A stretch of 64,000 nucleotides of DNA from Cycas panzhihuaensis (lineage: Eukaryota; Cycadophyta), in contig CM041465.1 in assembly GCA_023213395.1 (NCBI GenBank), positions 13,144,001 through 13,208,000 on the forward strand. Direction: 5' to 3'. This document shows positions 55,135 to 64,000 of the stretch, piece after piece. The first letter of the stretch is position 1. Every line of letters starts with the position of its first letter. A model generated the notes under the pieces. It did not search any database and was not told where the DNA came from. It was given only the letters and a program-made list of their open reading frames with translations. The position numbers were made by a program, and so were the translations under genes.

Positions 55135-57713
55135 TGGACGCGCGTCTACGGGATAGCTACCTAACTAATAGGTGTGGTGAGAGTGGGTAATGATATAATC
55201 CGAAGGAGAGACCTATGAGGAAAGTAATTACCACGCAGAGTGCCCCGTGCACCGGAGCGCGAGTTCAGGATCTGCAATGGAATATGGTTACTAACAAGTG
55301 ATCCTCCACCACTTCAAACGAAGGGTAAAGAGGCGTAGGGTTAGCCTGGGTTGACCTAGGGATAGGATCCTCCCACCCTTGGATGGCCGGAAGGGGAAGG
55401 AAAAGATCCAAGGGAAATAGATCAAGGGTGTGCCTAAATAAGCTAGTTGGGTACACAAGCAACTCAGGAGGTAAGAAACTTGTGCAGCTAAGGAGAGGAG
55501 GAAAGGTGAAAGGGCGGTTCCTATAGCCTTTCCTATGGGTAACAAAGATACATGTAATGAAGCAAATAAAGCATAACCAAAGAACAAAGTCAAATTTCCC
55601 TTTTATTTTCCGATGTGTTAATTACTAAGAAAGGAATCCAAAAGGAAATAAAGCGGTAGAGTAGAGTAAGGGGTGCACCTGGATTGAGGGCGTGCATGAT
55701 AAGGACCAACTCGAGGAGCACCAAGTTACTCCACGCGGTGCGTCGAATGTGAAGCATCATAGCGGATTTAGATGAGGGGCTCCCTTACCTTCCCCGGAAA
55801 AGTACTAAATGCAATGCCAAGGAAAGAAAGGAAGTAGATGCTAATAACTGAAGAAGTGCGAAAGTACAATGTAGGTGAGGGCACTTACCGGCAATGGAGC
55901 TAACGGATAATATCCTCCACACTCCTCAAGTACCTGCAAGCGATGGCAACCTCCCCCTTTTCGGAGAAAGGGTACTAACATGCAATACAAGATTCTAATA
56001 ATATATATTTAAATAGTACAAATATGAATCTAAGCACACATGTATTAGTATCAATCCAGCGATGAAAGTACATAAAAGAGGGTAACCAAAGCAAAGGTAA
56101 GTGACCGGTAAGCCTCAGAGTGGCCCACCTCCCGTAAATAACACCCTAACCTCCCCCTAAGAGCCATAAGGCAGTGAGGGTGAGGCCAAGAGAAATGGCT
56201 GGAAACAGTAACAAGAAGATGAAGGGGAGCCAAAGAACACCTGCGGCGGACCGGGATGCTATGAGGAGCAAACTGGGCTGTCGGGAAGGAAGTTGGACAA
56301 GGACTAGCGGTTGGGACTTACATGAGTTGCCCAAACCTGAACCTAAGTTTCAAATCAACAGAACTTGTGACAGCGCTGGTTTTAGCAGCTAAATGAGGGC
56401 CAACAAACCTTTGTTTGCATGCCAAGGATAGCACGAGGCGAGAGGGAGGATTTGGAGGGCTTAGAGCCGCTTAGGGAGCATGGAAGGTGGTACGAAATCC
56501 ACCCAGCTCCTTCCCAAAGCCTATGCTAACCCTCAACGCCGCTGCCTTGAACAGCAAACGCAGGCAAGAGGCATAAAGACAGTGGCAAAATAGCCCACTA
56601 AAAGGAAGAAAGCCAAACTCACAAGGACAAGCAGGGAGCAAGCAAGATGGAGCATTAATATCACAAGGAAAATAATTCAAATCAAGAAATACCTAAGTGA
56701 GGGAGGTAAGGGACTTGCCTCAGCCAAGGGGCAACGAAGAGGGGCTAAGAAATTAGCCTAGATCTGAAGTGCAGCAGGTTTGGGACCCTACTAAGGAGGT
56801 TGGACGGGAAACACCTGCACTTGGAACCCTTGATAGCTGCCCAGGGCAAGAATCCACTGAAACCTCTCCAAGGGGCCCTATCCAAGGTGTGTGAGGGGCT
56901 GGGAGAATGTCCTAGCTACACCAAAGGAGAGCTGGGTGCTGGAGGAGAGGCACAGGTCCTGTGATGGCAATAGAACAGTAGAGAAGAGCAGAGCACAGCC
57001 TTATTTCTTAAGGAGCAATTTTGAAAGTGAGTAAAAAGTTCTCAAGAATGAGTCAAAAATGACTTAAGTACTCAACCCAAACCCTAAAGCGAGTGATTAG
57101 GGCGTGACTGGAAGAGAGTTAAGTCGCGAGCCACGTGGCAGTTTCACAATAAATGTGAAATTGCCACGGCAGATTTTAAAAAATAAATTAGAATACCATA
57201 TCACCGCAAACTCCGTGGTACACTGATGTTCCGGCAGATCAAAAATTACCGCGGTACGAACCTAGAGGTAGAAATAGGCCCAGCCAGCTAGCCTAGGCTA
57301 GGGGCAGATGACCAAAAGAGCTAATAGGGGGCTGAGACACCTACCCGGAGGTAAACAAGCCAACAGACGGGTCCAAAGGAGCAAAAATAGGGCTCAAATA
57401 GGGTGGCAAGTCGACCAAATGATGACGGGTCATCACACGGGCGGAGGTGGTGCAAACCTAGTGGATCCTGGAGTGAGGAGGGCAGATGTGGGAAGTGGAG
57501 TGGCCACCAAGGTGCCACACTCATTGGGAGCGTGCCCCTGCTATAGTCGTCATAGGCTAAAATAAGTGTAGACGAGGGCAAAGTCGCCTACAAAGCCACA
57601 CACATGCAGATATGCAAGCAAACACTCATCAAAAGAAAGCGATGATAATGCGAGAAACATATCTGCACTTACCTGAGTCGGTGATTCCGTATCCATTCCC
57701 GGAAGCTCAAACA
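55135..57713 (-). repeat. 3' LTR of element D
   Basis: On the - strand it starts TGTTTGAGCTTCCGGG and ends GCGCGTCCA. It is 2579 bp and close to C's LTR. G-box 57132-57137, TATA-like TACTTAAG at about 57062-57070. A CCGCGGTACGAA motif (57245-57260 on the + strand) is shared with the antisense-gene leader. Confidence 0.9.
57321..57696 (-). CDS. Putative spliced U3 mini-gene in the 3' LTR of D (exon 57696-57673, intron 57672-57588, exon 57587-57321)
   Basis: Same eight-codon first exon (MDTESPTQ), donor CAG/GTAAGT, 85-nt intron, acceptor TTTGTAG and in-frame second exon of 88 codons as in C. No frameshift relative to C over more than 260 nt of exon 2, but replacement differences are about as common as silent ones. 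Unknown product. Confidence 0.35.
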
Positions 57714-58200
57714 CCGCCTGGCAGAGAGCCTCGCCGAAGCCCGTGCGATGGCGAATGCTGGCAACACAACTGTTAGTAGCACGTGTATATAGATATGTCA
57801 ATCAAGATCATAACAGTAGGTAAGGGTGCTAGCGAGTGTCGTGGCGGAACACGTGGGTACGAAAGCGGCGGTGGAGACAACATAGGGGCTGCCTATGAGC
57901 CACCTAGGAACTGACTGGAAAACTGAGAAAGGTGAGGGGGCTGCCCCCACCATAAAAGATGTGGAAGAGCATGCGTAATCAAGTGAAAAAGCAAGCAAAG
58001 AGTAGGTACCATAGTTTTACCTCATTAGTAACCAGGTTTCAGAGGTGCGAACGGGTCGCAAAGCAAAGTGTAAGACGACCTGGGGCTTGGGCAACAGGAA
58101 GGCCAGACAAGCCTCAGGGATAATCAGCAAGGAGAGGAAGGCGCCGCTTAAGGATAAGGCGAACGAGACTATCAGCCTCAGCGTTGAGGGCCCGAGGGAT
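57714..58200 (-). other. aRNH-LTR spacer of D
   Basis: Non-coding; contains the GGTGGGGGCAGCCCCCTC palindrome (about 57934-57951 on +) and the GGTAAAACTATGG element. The polypurine position reads CTCTGCCAGGCGG. Confidence 0.5.
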
Positions 58201-58540
58201 ATGCTGGATATCGACGGAAGAGAAGCAGGCCAGGAGAGATCTAGCAGCAGAAGCAAGAGTCCTCAGGCGAGGGCATTGCACCTAGTAAACCTAGGTGAGA
58301 TGAGACACCACAACTTGAGAGTCGCAAAGCAGAATGATGGATCTGTGATGGAAATGGAGGGCATCAGTAAGGGCCTCAATAACAGTTGTATATTCAGCTT
58401 CGTTGTTGGTAGCCTCTCGGAGGAAGATCCCAGAGCGGAGGAGATCATGTCCAGAAGGGCTGTGGAGAATCCAAGCAGCGGCAGAAGGTCCAAGATTACC
58501 GTGGCTTCATGGCTTCAGAAAGATGTAGATGGACATAGTG
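58201..58540 (-). pseudogene. aRNH pseudogene of element D
   Basis: The first motif (FTDGG) is destroyed by a small rearrangement at about 58505-58520. NNEAEYT, CDSQVVVSHLT-stop (TAG) and AEADSLV remain. Inactive. Confidence 0.7.
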
Positions 58541-59060
58541 ACACAAAATCCAGCAATAATGGGCAATGAAAGCAATACTCGAAATGCAAGCAGAAAGTGG
58601 CCGTGAAGGGTAGGAGGACCTAGCAATGAGGTTACCCAGGGCGAGAGCAAGCAGTCCGATCACCGGGAGAAGGTGGTCGGAAGAAACAGCCTCCTGGGGC
58701 ACCAAAAGGTCACTTTAGAAAGCAAAACATGCCCCCAGGTAGGGGAGCATTCCCTTTGGGGACCCCAAGAGCGAGAAAGGGTTGCGGAAACGAGTCTAGG
58801 GCGACGAAACGAGCGTTTCGTCGCCAAAATAGTATAAACTCGGGCATGCATGAGAATAGCGCGTAAAACGACACAGAAGGGCCCTGGCAAAAATGTAATA
58901 GTGAGGCACCATAAATGCTCTCACAAGGGAGAGCAGAAAGGGCCTCAATAGAGCACAATGGGCGACAGGGCCAGAAGGCAAAGGTGATCAGGACAACGGG
59001 ATGGTCCCAATGGCTATCGCAGGATCAAAAATGGAGGAGGTACCTGTTGGGGCCCCTGCC

Positions 59061-59674
59061 TATATAAGGAAATCGACGGGAAAATGGATTCATTTTCACT
59101 AGCTCTCATACGAAACCAGAGCCATTCCCTTATGCAGCGGAGCGCCGCCCAACTTTAGAGGCACGCAGAGAGAGATCGGACCGTCAGATCGGAGAGCGGA
59201 GAGAGACAGCACAACCGACCGGATGGCATGGTGATAGCGAGACTGGATCTAGTGAGTGGATATCACTAAACCCAGTCCATCTCAAAGTTCAAAGTTAATT
59301 GGTTTTTTAAGGTTTTCTGTATGATTTTAGTGCCCCTTATGGGCAACCGGAGGCCTCTCGGAGTCTGAATCGCACCAGAAGAGGCGGGGACCAGGCATTA
59401 GGGAGCTCGGTCCCTGGTTCCACCGGTCCACCAGAAGAATTTTTTTTTTTTTCAAGGCGAAAATCCCCCTTTTTGGGGGATCGTCGTTCGTACCGCGGTA
59501 ATGATCGCGGTGCCGCGATCATTACCGCAGGACCCACGATCGCCGCGGGACCCGTGCCAAACTTGGCAGTACCGCTAAGTTTGGCGCGGTACGAAGGTAG
59601 AAAGGTAGAAAATCAGACACGAGGGCCAAAAGGGCCCCAAATCTCAGGCAGGGAGAGATGTGAGAGAGTGAGGG
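59061..59674 (+). promoter_or_regulatory. Antisense promoter and leader of D (TATA box 59061-59067)
   Basis: CCTATATAAGG, preceded by GGGGCCCC, opens a leader of about 600 bp. The same box and distance are found in C. A poly-T run (59438-59451) and a palindrome cluster (59487-59595) lie in the leader shortly before the ATG at 59675. Confidence 0.5.
59487..59595 (+). repeat. Nested palindrome cluster in the antisense-gene leader of D
   Basis: Outer arms TTCGTACCGCG (59487-59497) and CGCGGTACGAA (59585-59595) are exact inverted copies. Inside are a perfect 16-bp hairpin GCGGTAATGATCGCGG / CCGCGATCATTACCGC with a 2-nt loop (59495-59510, 59513-59528) and a 13/16 palindrome at 59555-59586 that is perfect in C (37399-37430). 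In RNA this would fold strongly. Confidence 0.8.
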
Positions 59675-60925
59675 ATGACAGAGACTGACGTGAAGCTAAC
59701 TTTGAGTTGTTCTTGGTGTGAACAGGCTGTCATCGCGGTAGATAACCGCAAGAACATAGGTATGGCCATGTTGAGCTACATGGAGATGGCGACACAGGAG
59801 GACAGGGAGGTCCTACAGAGGTGTGGCCTATACAAGGCCCTCAAGACACCTCAATACACCTCAGATCAGAGATTGCTGGTTGACATAGTGTCCTATTGGG
59901 ACAGGAGGAGACATGTGTTCCACCTACCACAGGTAGGTGACGTGACGATCACACTGAGAGATATCTGGCAGATACTGGGAGTTCTGGCGATAGGGAGGCC
60001 GGTGAGACTAGGGACGGTGCCTAGCATGGAGGCAGCACACAGAGAGGCAGCCCTGTTCTTCACAGGAGCTGACAGATGGGAGCGGAAGGGAGCCCCCCTC
60101 CAAACTGTACTGATGTCAGGGATTCCTTAAGTGAGGAAACTGGTTATACTGTGCGTTATGTTTCAGATTTCCTGGAAGCAGAACTATAGGGAGGTACCAA
60201 GTGAATGGTTGGATGCAGTTCGCTGCTGCGAAGCGGGCGAGAGGATGGACTGGGTGGCCTTGATAGCGGTGAACCTGATCACCCAACTGGATACTATCAG
60301 GACGACTAGCAGAGGTGGGTTGTCATATAGCACACTGTTGCAGTGTTGGTTCTTCGATCACTTCGCGACAGTGGCACCAACGGGGGGACCACACCCCATC
60401 ACAGAGCAGGCCGCGATGGTCCACAGGTGGTAGACTCCTACCGAGGGGACAGAGGACGAGCCCATATCGATTTATCAAGGAGGCTACGTCACTAGACCTC
60501 CTCACCCTACCAGACTACATAGCAGAGCCTTATAGGATAGCGAGGTGGGATAGTGACGACGAGGCGGGTGGAGCAGGAGTACCCGCGGGCGACGACAGCG
60601 GAGATGATGGAGACGGTGGGGATGATGGGGCCGACCCATCGTGACCTACAGGGGAGGTAGGTCCCTCAGGGACAGCAGGAGGTGGAGAGGGTCCATCCGG
60701 GGCTATCGAAGGAGAGGCAGGATCGTCAGGAGCACAGGGTGAGAGCAGGGGGCCCGTGACCAGGGCCCGCAGGCTGCAGATCGTGATGGGATCCGGAGGG
60801 ACGAGAGCTGGGCCCACCCCTGCGAGGAGGGAGGCCCAAGCAGAGGAGGTACTAGAGGATGAGGCAGCCACAACTGACGGAGAGCCAGGATGGGAGGATG
60901 CCAGACTGCAGGAGCCACACAGTAG
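59675..60925 (+). CDS. Antisense gene of D, exon 1 (PMD-like domain and linker)
   Basis: ATG at 59675. PMD-like features in order: RCGLYKALKTPQYT (residues about 53-66), HVFHLPQVGDVTITLRDI (about 87-104), ILGVLAIGRPV, EAALFFTGADRWERKG, then after a single TAA (60127-60129; C has TGG) FQISWKQNYREVPSEWLD, DWVALIAVNLIT, LLQCWFFDHF and MVHRW, TAG at 60431 (C has CAG), then the acidic tract DSDDEAGGAG...DDSGDDGDGGDDGADP and a Gly/Pro/Ala/Glu linker open to the intron. A TGA at 60642 sits at the same codon as in C. PMD proteins (MAIN/MAIL family) occur both as host nuclear proteins and inside plant transposons. Function here unknown. Confidence 0.55.
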
Positions 60926-61037
60926 GTGAGACCTAACCCTTTCCAGAGTCGTTTGGCATCCAGATAGATGTTTGGTTTGATTTGATCATGATATATGGTG
61001 AGATACAATACTGACACATGGCATATTGCATTGGCAG
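60926..61037 (+). other. Intron of the antisense gene of D (112 nt, alternative donor at 60922)
   Basis: Donor GTGAGACC at 60926 (or GTAGGTGAG at 60922, which keeps the frame) and acceptor GCATTGGCAG ending at 61037. Positions and ends match the intron of C. Confidence 0.6.
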
Positions 61038-61636
61038 GTACAAGAGAGATCAGGAGACGGATAGAGGCTGTGGTGAGGGAGATATTCGCTCAGGTATACG
61101 CAGAGGGGCAATCGCCCATCCAGGCAGGTGATGAGCCTAGAGTGGCAGGAGCCCACGCAGAAGCATTCGCCCCATTGGTGAGGGCGAGGGACATATAGGC
61201 TACAGAGTCCCAAGAGCATGTGACATCCCGGGGACAACTGCAGCAGGAGAGAGATGACATGAGGCGAGAGAGGGATGAACTACGCGGACGGGTGCAGGCT
61301 CTAGAGGCACAGGGCGGAGTAGGCGGAGATGCCGAGAGCAGGACCCAGCTAGCAGTCATCACAGAGCATCTCAGGGTGACAGAGGAAGTACTCTGAGGAG
61401 AGAGGGATCGTATCCAGGCCCGATACGATCAGCTGGTAGCACATATGGTATCGAGGTCGAGCCGGAGCAGGACTCATACCCACATGACGGCGACGACCCC
61501 GAGACGGCTGAGAGATGAGGAGAGCGAGGTGGGTAACTCGCAGAGGCTAAGGAGGAGCCTCAGAGGCATGTGGTCCCCAGGAGAGGGATCACAGAGACCA
61601 GGAGATGGTACCCCAGGAGCGTGGCAGCAGCAGTAG
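61038..61636 (+). CDS. Antisense gene of D, exon 2 (coiled coil and basic tail)
   Basis: Continues the frame as TREIRRRIEAVVREIFAQ, an acidic/Ala stretch, a helix with heptad pattern (QQERDDMRRERDELRGRVQA, then ITEHLRVTEEVL), SRSSRSRTHTH and RRLRDEE...RRSLRGM, ending in a Gln run and TAG at 61634-61636. Stops at 61197 and 61395 (TAG, TGA) are the only interruptions. Predicted coiled coil implies self-association. Confidence 0.55.
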
Positions 61637-62289
61637 GATATGTACATATGGTTTGGTGGGAAAGCACTGCCTGTGGGTCATATATAGGACCATATGATTG
61701 TACCCCCCCTGCAAGGACACCAGCTTCCCAGATGCATGATGTGACATGGTTTTAGATGTATATATATATATGAGGTGACGGGAACCCTATTTGGATATGA
61801 GATGCTGTGTATGATGTATCATGTATGGATGACATGTATGGTTATTTTATATGGTTGTAAATGTTATGCTGTGGATATTTTATGTTATGAATATTTTGTT
61901 GTATGGTGCACACGTTTCCTTCCATGTATGGCTATATGTCTAACAGGAGCACACACACACGTCGTGAGTGGAATGACAGAGAGATGTGAGGTTAGAGGAT
62001 AGAGCGACATACACGTTTACGGAAGAGCATAGCAGAATATGCAAAGGAAACGACAGATGGGAGAGAGGAGCGACGATGCTCCTAAGCGTCCTCCTGATTG
62101 GGGAATGCCTAAGCAAGATGACAGAGTTTCCCGAGGGGATACGGGAATGTGGGTTCCACGGGAGGAACCAGAAAGAAGAAGAAGGTTCCATCTTAAATTG
62201 CCATTCTACCCATGGTTGGGAAGAATGGGGACAACCTCAGATGGTAGTTTAGGCTCATTTCAGAGCAGGGCGAAGGGATCGCCGAAAGA
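61637..62289. other. Convergent 3' region of D with conserved block 61675-61730
   Basis: Lies between the end of the antisense gene (+) and the end of pol (-). Contains the block GTACCCCCCCTGCAAGGACA followed by CCAGCTTCCCAG. No gene supported. Confidence 0.55.
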
Positions 62290-62706
62290 TCACGCGTAAA
62301 ACTTCTTAAGGAATTTCCCATTAACAGCTTTCTCGAATTCAATCCCTTCTAGGGTGGCTATCCTATAGGCACCATTATCGAGGGATTCGATAATGGCGCA
62401 AGGACCAACCCATCGGGGTTTGAACTTGGTCAAATGGTCATGGAGATATTCAAGCTTGAGGATGTAGTCCCCAGGAAACAAAGGGCGGGAACGAAGATGT
62501 TTATCGTAGGCCCTTTGTGAGTCAATGGAAGTGATAAGCCCAGCATCTAGAAGCTTCTCAACCTCCATTTTGACGACGGCGGAGAGCTTTAGGTGAAGGG
62601 GATGCTGCTTCTGGCACACAGGGCGGGCGCCAAGAATAGTGGTGAGGTTATAGGTGACAATGGAGGGGTCAATTCCCTTTATGTCAGCATAGTCCCATGC
62701 GAACAC
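62290..62706 (-). pseudogene. RT start fused in frame to integrase C-terminus in D
   Basis: A single open frame of 138 codons. Residues about 1-55 match the pre-RT and RT start (FAWDYADIKGIDPSIVTYNL, KMEVEKLLDAGLITSID); the rest matches the integrase C-terminal region (AYDKHLRSRP...EYLHDHLTKFKPRWVGPCAI, KFLKKFYA). Compared with C, positions 32194-34450 (2257 bp) are missing, with only CT shared at the joint. It has no RT, RNase H or integrase active site. Confidence 0.85.
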
Positions 62707-62718
62707 GTCTCAAAACTC

Positions 62719-63523
62719 CTAGAACAGAAGGGAGTACTCCCTTATCTCATCAGGGGAACATTCTAACCCGACCTTAATGACCTTGCCCGGGGCCAAGACT
62801 ATGTCTTGGGTTACCCCCATGCACATGGCATTGCCCTCCTCGAAGTGGAGAGGGGCAATATCAACAGGAGGAGGAGGAACAGGAGACGGGATCAGATCGG
62901 CAAGTGTGGATCCGATCGCGAGGATCTTCTGGTGACCAAGCCTGTGGTGACCAGAAGGCAAGTTGGGCGCAAAACCCGCCAGATGCTCAAGGTGGCTTCG
63001 TCATCCTTGAAGTAATCCACCCCATGGATGACCTTACTTCGAGTAGAGGAAGCACTAGAGGGAGTAAGAGCAATGGGACCATGATGGTCATCGGGTTGCT
63101 CAACTTCCTCACGGGAATCTGAAGGAAAGCCAAGAAGATGCTCCTCAGAAGGAGCAAAAGGCAATTCTTCAAAGTCATTACCTATGGGGGGTAATGAAGA
63201 AGAAGAACTGATGACGGGCGGGTCAACACGAGCAATGACGTGGGACACGCACGAATAGCTAGCCTCACCAACGAGAGAGACCCTAGATGGGGATCTAGAA
63301 CGAGATGGGTGCGACCTATTAGCGCAGAGGAAAGAGACGGGGTGAAGACAATCCTCATCTTCGTCGAGTGACTCGTCGTCACTAAACGAAGCAAGGTACC
63401 CGTAACTCCCGATGCCAATAGGGGCGAACTGTGTGAGATTAGAGGAAGAAGATACGGGATCTTCTTCGGATAGGTTAGGTATACTAATAGAGCAAGCCGA
63501 GGCATGTGTGGAAGGATCTGGGT
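62719..63523 (-). pseudogene. Protease-RT linker of element D
   Basis: Matches C 31200-32000: GNDFEELPFAPSEEHLLGF, HGVDYFKDDEA, GHHRLGHQKILAIGSTLADLI, FEEGNAMCMG. A few frameshifts and an in-frame stop near 62718-62720. Confidence 0.7.
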
Positions 63524-64000
63524 TTACTGACTAGTGGAACGAGTTTGTTTGGTAAATGGGCATTTGCAGGAAATCACTCTCATCCGTCCGTCATGGATGA
63601 ATTTAAGTTTTCCCCAAAGAGTCGAGCACATGGCTCCCATTTGGTCGAGCCATGGATGACCTAGGAGGAGGTTGTAATCCACGTCAACGTCGAGGACTAC
63701 AACATCGGCAAGAACGGTCTTGCCCTCAAGGGTGAGCAGAATTGCAATAGGTCCCAAAGGGGTCTTCGCCATCGCCATATCCTCGCATCACCAGGAACAG
63801 TTCCGTATGAGATACCAAGCTCTTGCATGACACGCAAGGGCATGGCATTGACGGAAGAACTGTTGTCAACAATAGTCCTTCAAAGGGTACAATCAGGTGT
63901 ATCGATAGTGATAGTGAATGGGAAGTTCCACTGACATTCCCTTTCACCCCATGGGAAGATCCTTAGGTCAAATGAGATAATCGGTCCACCACCTTGGGTG
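63524..64000 (-). pseudogene. Protease of element D (cut by window end)
   Basis: Second half intact: TPLGPIAILLTLEGKTVLADVVVLDVDVDYNLLLGHPWLDQMGAMC (63620-63778). The active-site half (63790-63900) is in another frame because of a small indel near 63790-63800. The codon before RTIVDN is TGA (TAA in C). Continues beyond the window. Confidence 0.75.

Larger units (their letters stand above)
55135..64000 (-). mobile_element. Element D, pol-deleted Tat-group retrotransposon with well-kept antisense gene (5' end outside window)
   Basis: Reading right to left: protease (64000-63524), linker (63520-62719), a short RT start joined to the integrase C-terminus (62706-62290), conserved block, antisense gene (on +), palindromes, antisense promoter, aRNH, 3' LTR (57713-55135). 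It is inserted in element E; the 5 bp next to the LTR end are GAGAC (55130-55134). It is the least decayed copy over the antisense gene, but cannot make RT or integrase. Confidence 0.88.

Noticed and set aside
58045-58569. 174-codon open stretch on + opposite aRNH of D
   Set aside because: It is the mirror of aRNH sequence; codon constraint of the sense aRNH explains the openness. The same is true of 38429-38851 in C.
1-64000. Host genes, tRNA, rRNA, CRISPR, bacterial genes
   Set aside because: Looked for on both strands; nothing with the right motifs or structure. The short TA-rich and poly-T/poly-C runs are simple repeats only.

Overview
The window is plant nuclear DNA made almost entirely of nested LTR retrotransposons. 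I see no ordinary host gene, tRNA, rRNA or CRISPR array. Protein motifs place six of the units in one Ty3/gypsy family of the Tat (Ogre/Retand-like) group: a proline-rich gag, an aspartic protease with a DNGSS active site, RT, RNase H, an HHCC/DDE integrase, and a second 'archaeal-type' RNase H (aRNH) lying far downstream, next to the 3' LTR. LTRs are 2.5-2.7 kb. Copia-type elements and a solo LTR are also present. This suggests a vascular plant with a large, repeat-rich, heavily cytosine-methylated genome; I cannot name the species.

Left half, + strand. Element A is old and AT-rich. It enters from the left edge (gag, protease 1-3076), is split by element B (3077-16103, 5-bp target duplication GGTGG), and continues with linker, RT, RNase H and integrase (16104-19748), a decayed antisense gene (about 20570-22720), aRNH and a 3' LTR starting at 24633. 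Element C (25302-41749, target duplication CCCCG) is inserted in that LTR and is the only complete, full-length member here. The rest of A's LTR probably follows to about 43650 and carries a 632-bp solo LTR of another family (43652-44283, duplication GGTAG).

Right half, - strand. Element F is old. It keeps an antisense-gene remnant (about 44700-46430) and integrase (50401-51528), and is interrupted by a 3.2-kb gag-only Copia element (47221-50395, duplication CCCTT). Element E (3' LTR 51529-54240, aRNH 54822-55091) is inserted in F's integrase, and element D (from 55135 to beyond the right edge) is inserted in E. D has lost about 2.26 kb of pol but keeps the antisense gene best.

The most unusual content is extra coding capacity that does not belong to gag-pol. 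(1) Between integrase and aRNH, on the opposite strand, lies a spliced gene of roughly 600 codons resembling a plant mobile domain (PMD) protein with an acidic/Pro-Ala-Gly linker and a coiled coil. It has its own TATA box, a dense palindrome cluster upstream of its start codon and a matching 112-nt intron in C and D. (2) The first 400 bp of the LTR (U3, upstream of the LTR TATA box) contains a short ATG exon, an 85-nt consensus intron and an in-frame second exon of about 90-100 codons, seen in both LTRs of C and in D. (3) A GTACCGCGG palindrome motif occurs in both the LTR of D and the antisense-gene leader, suggesting a shared regulator. Premature stops recur at the same codons in different copies, mostly as CAG to TAG.
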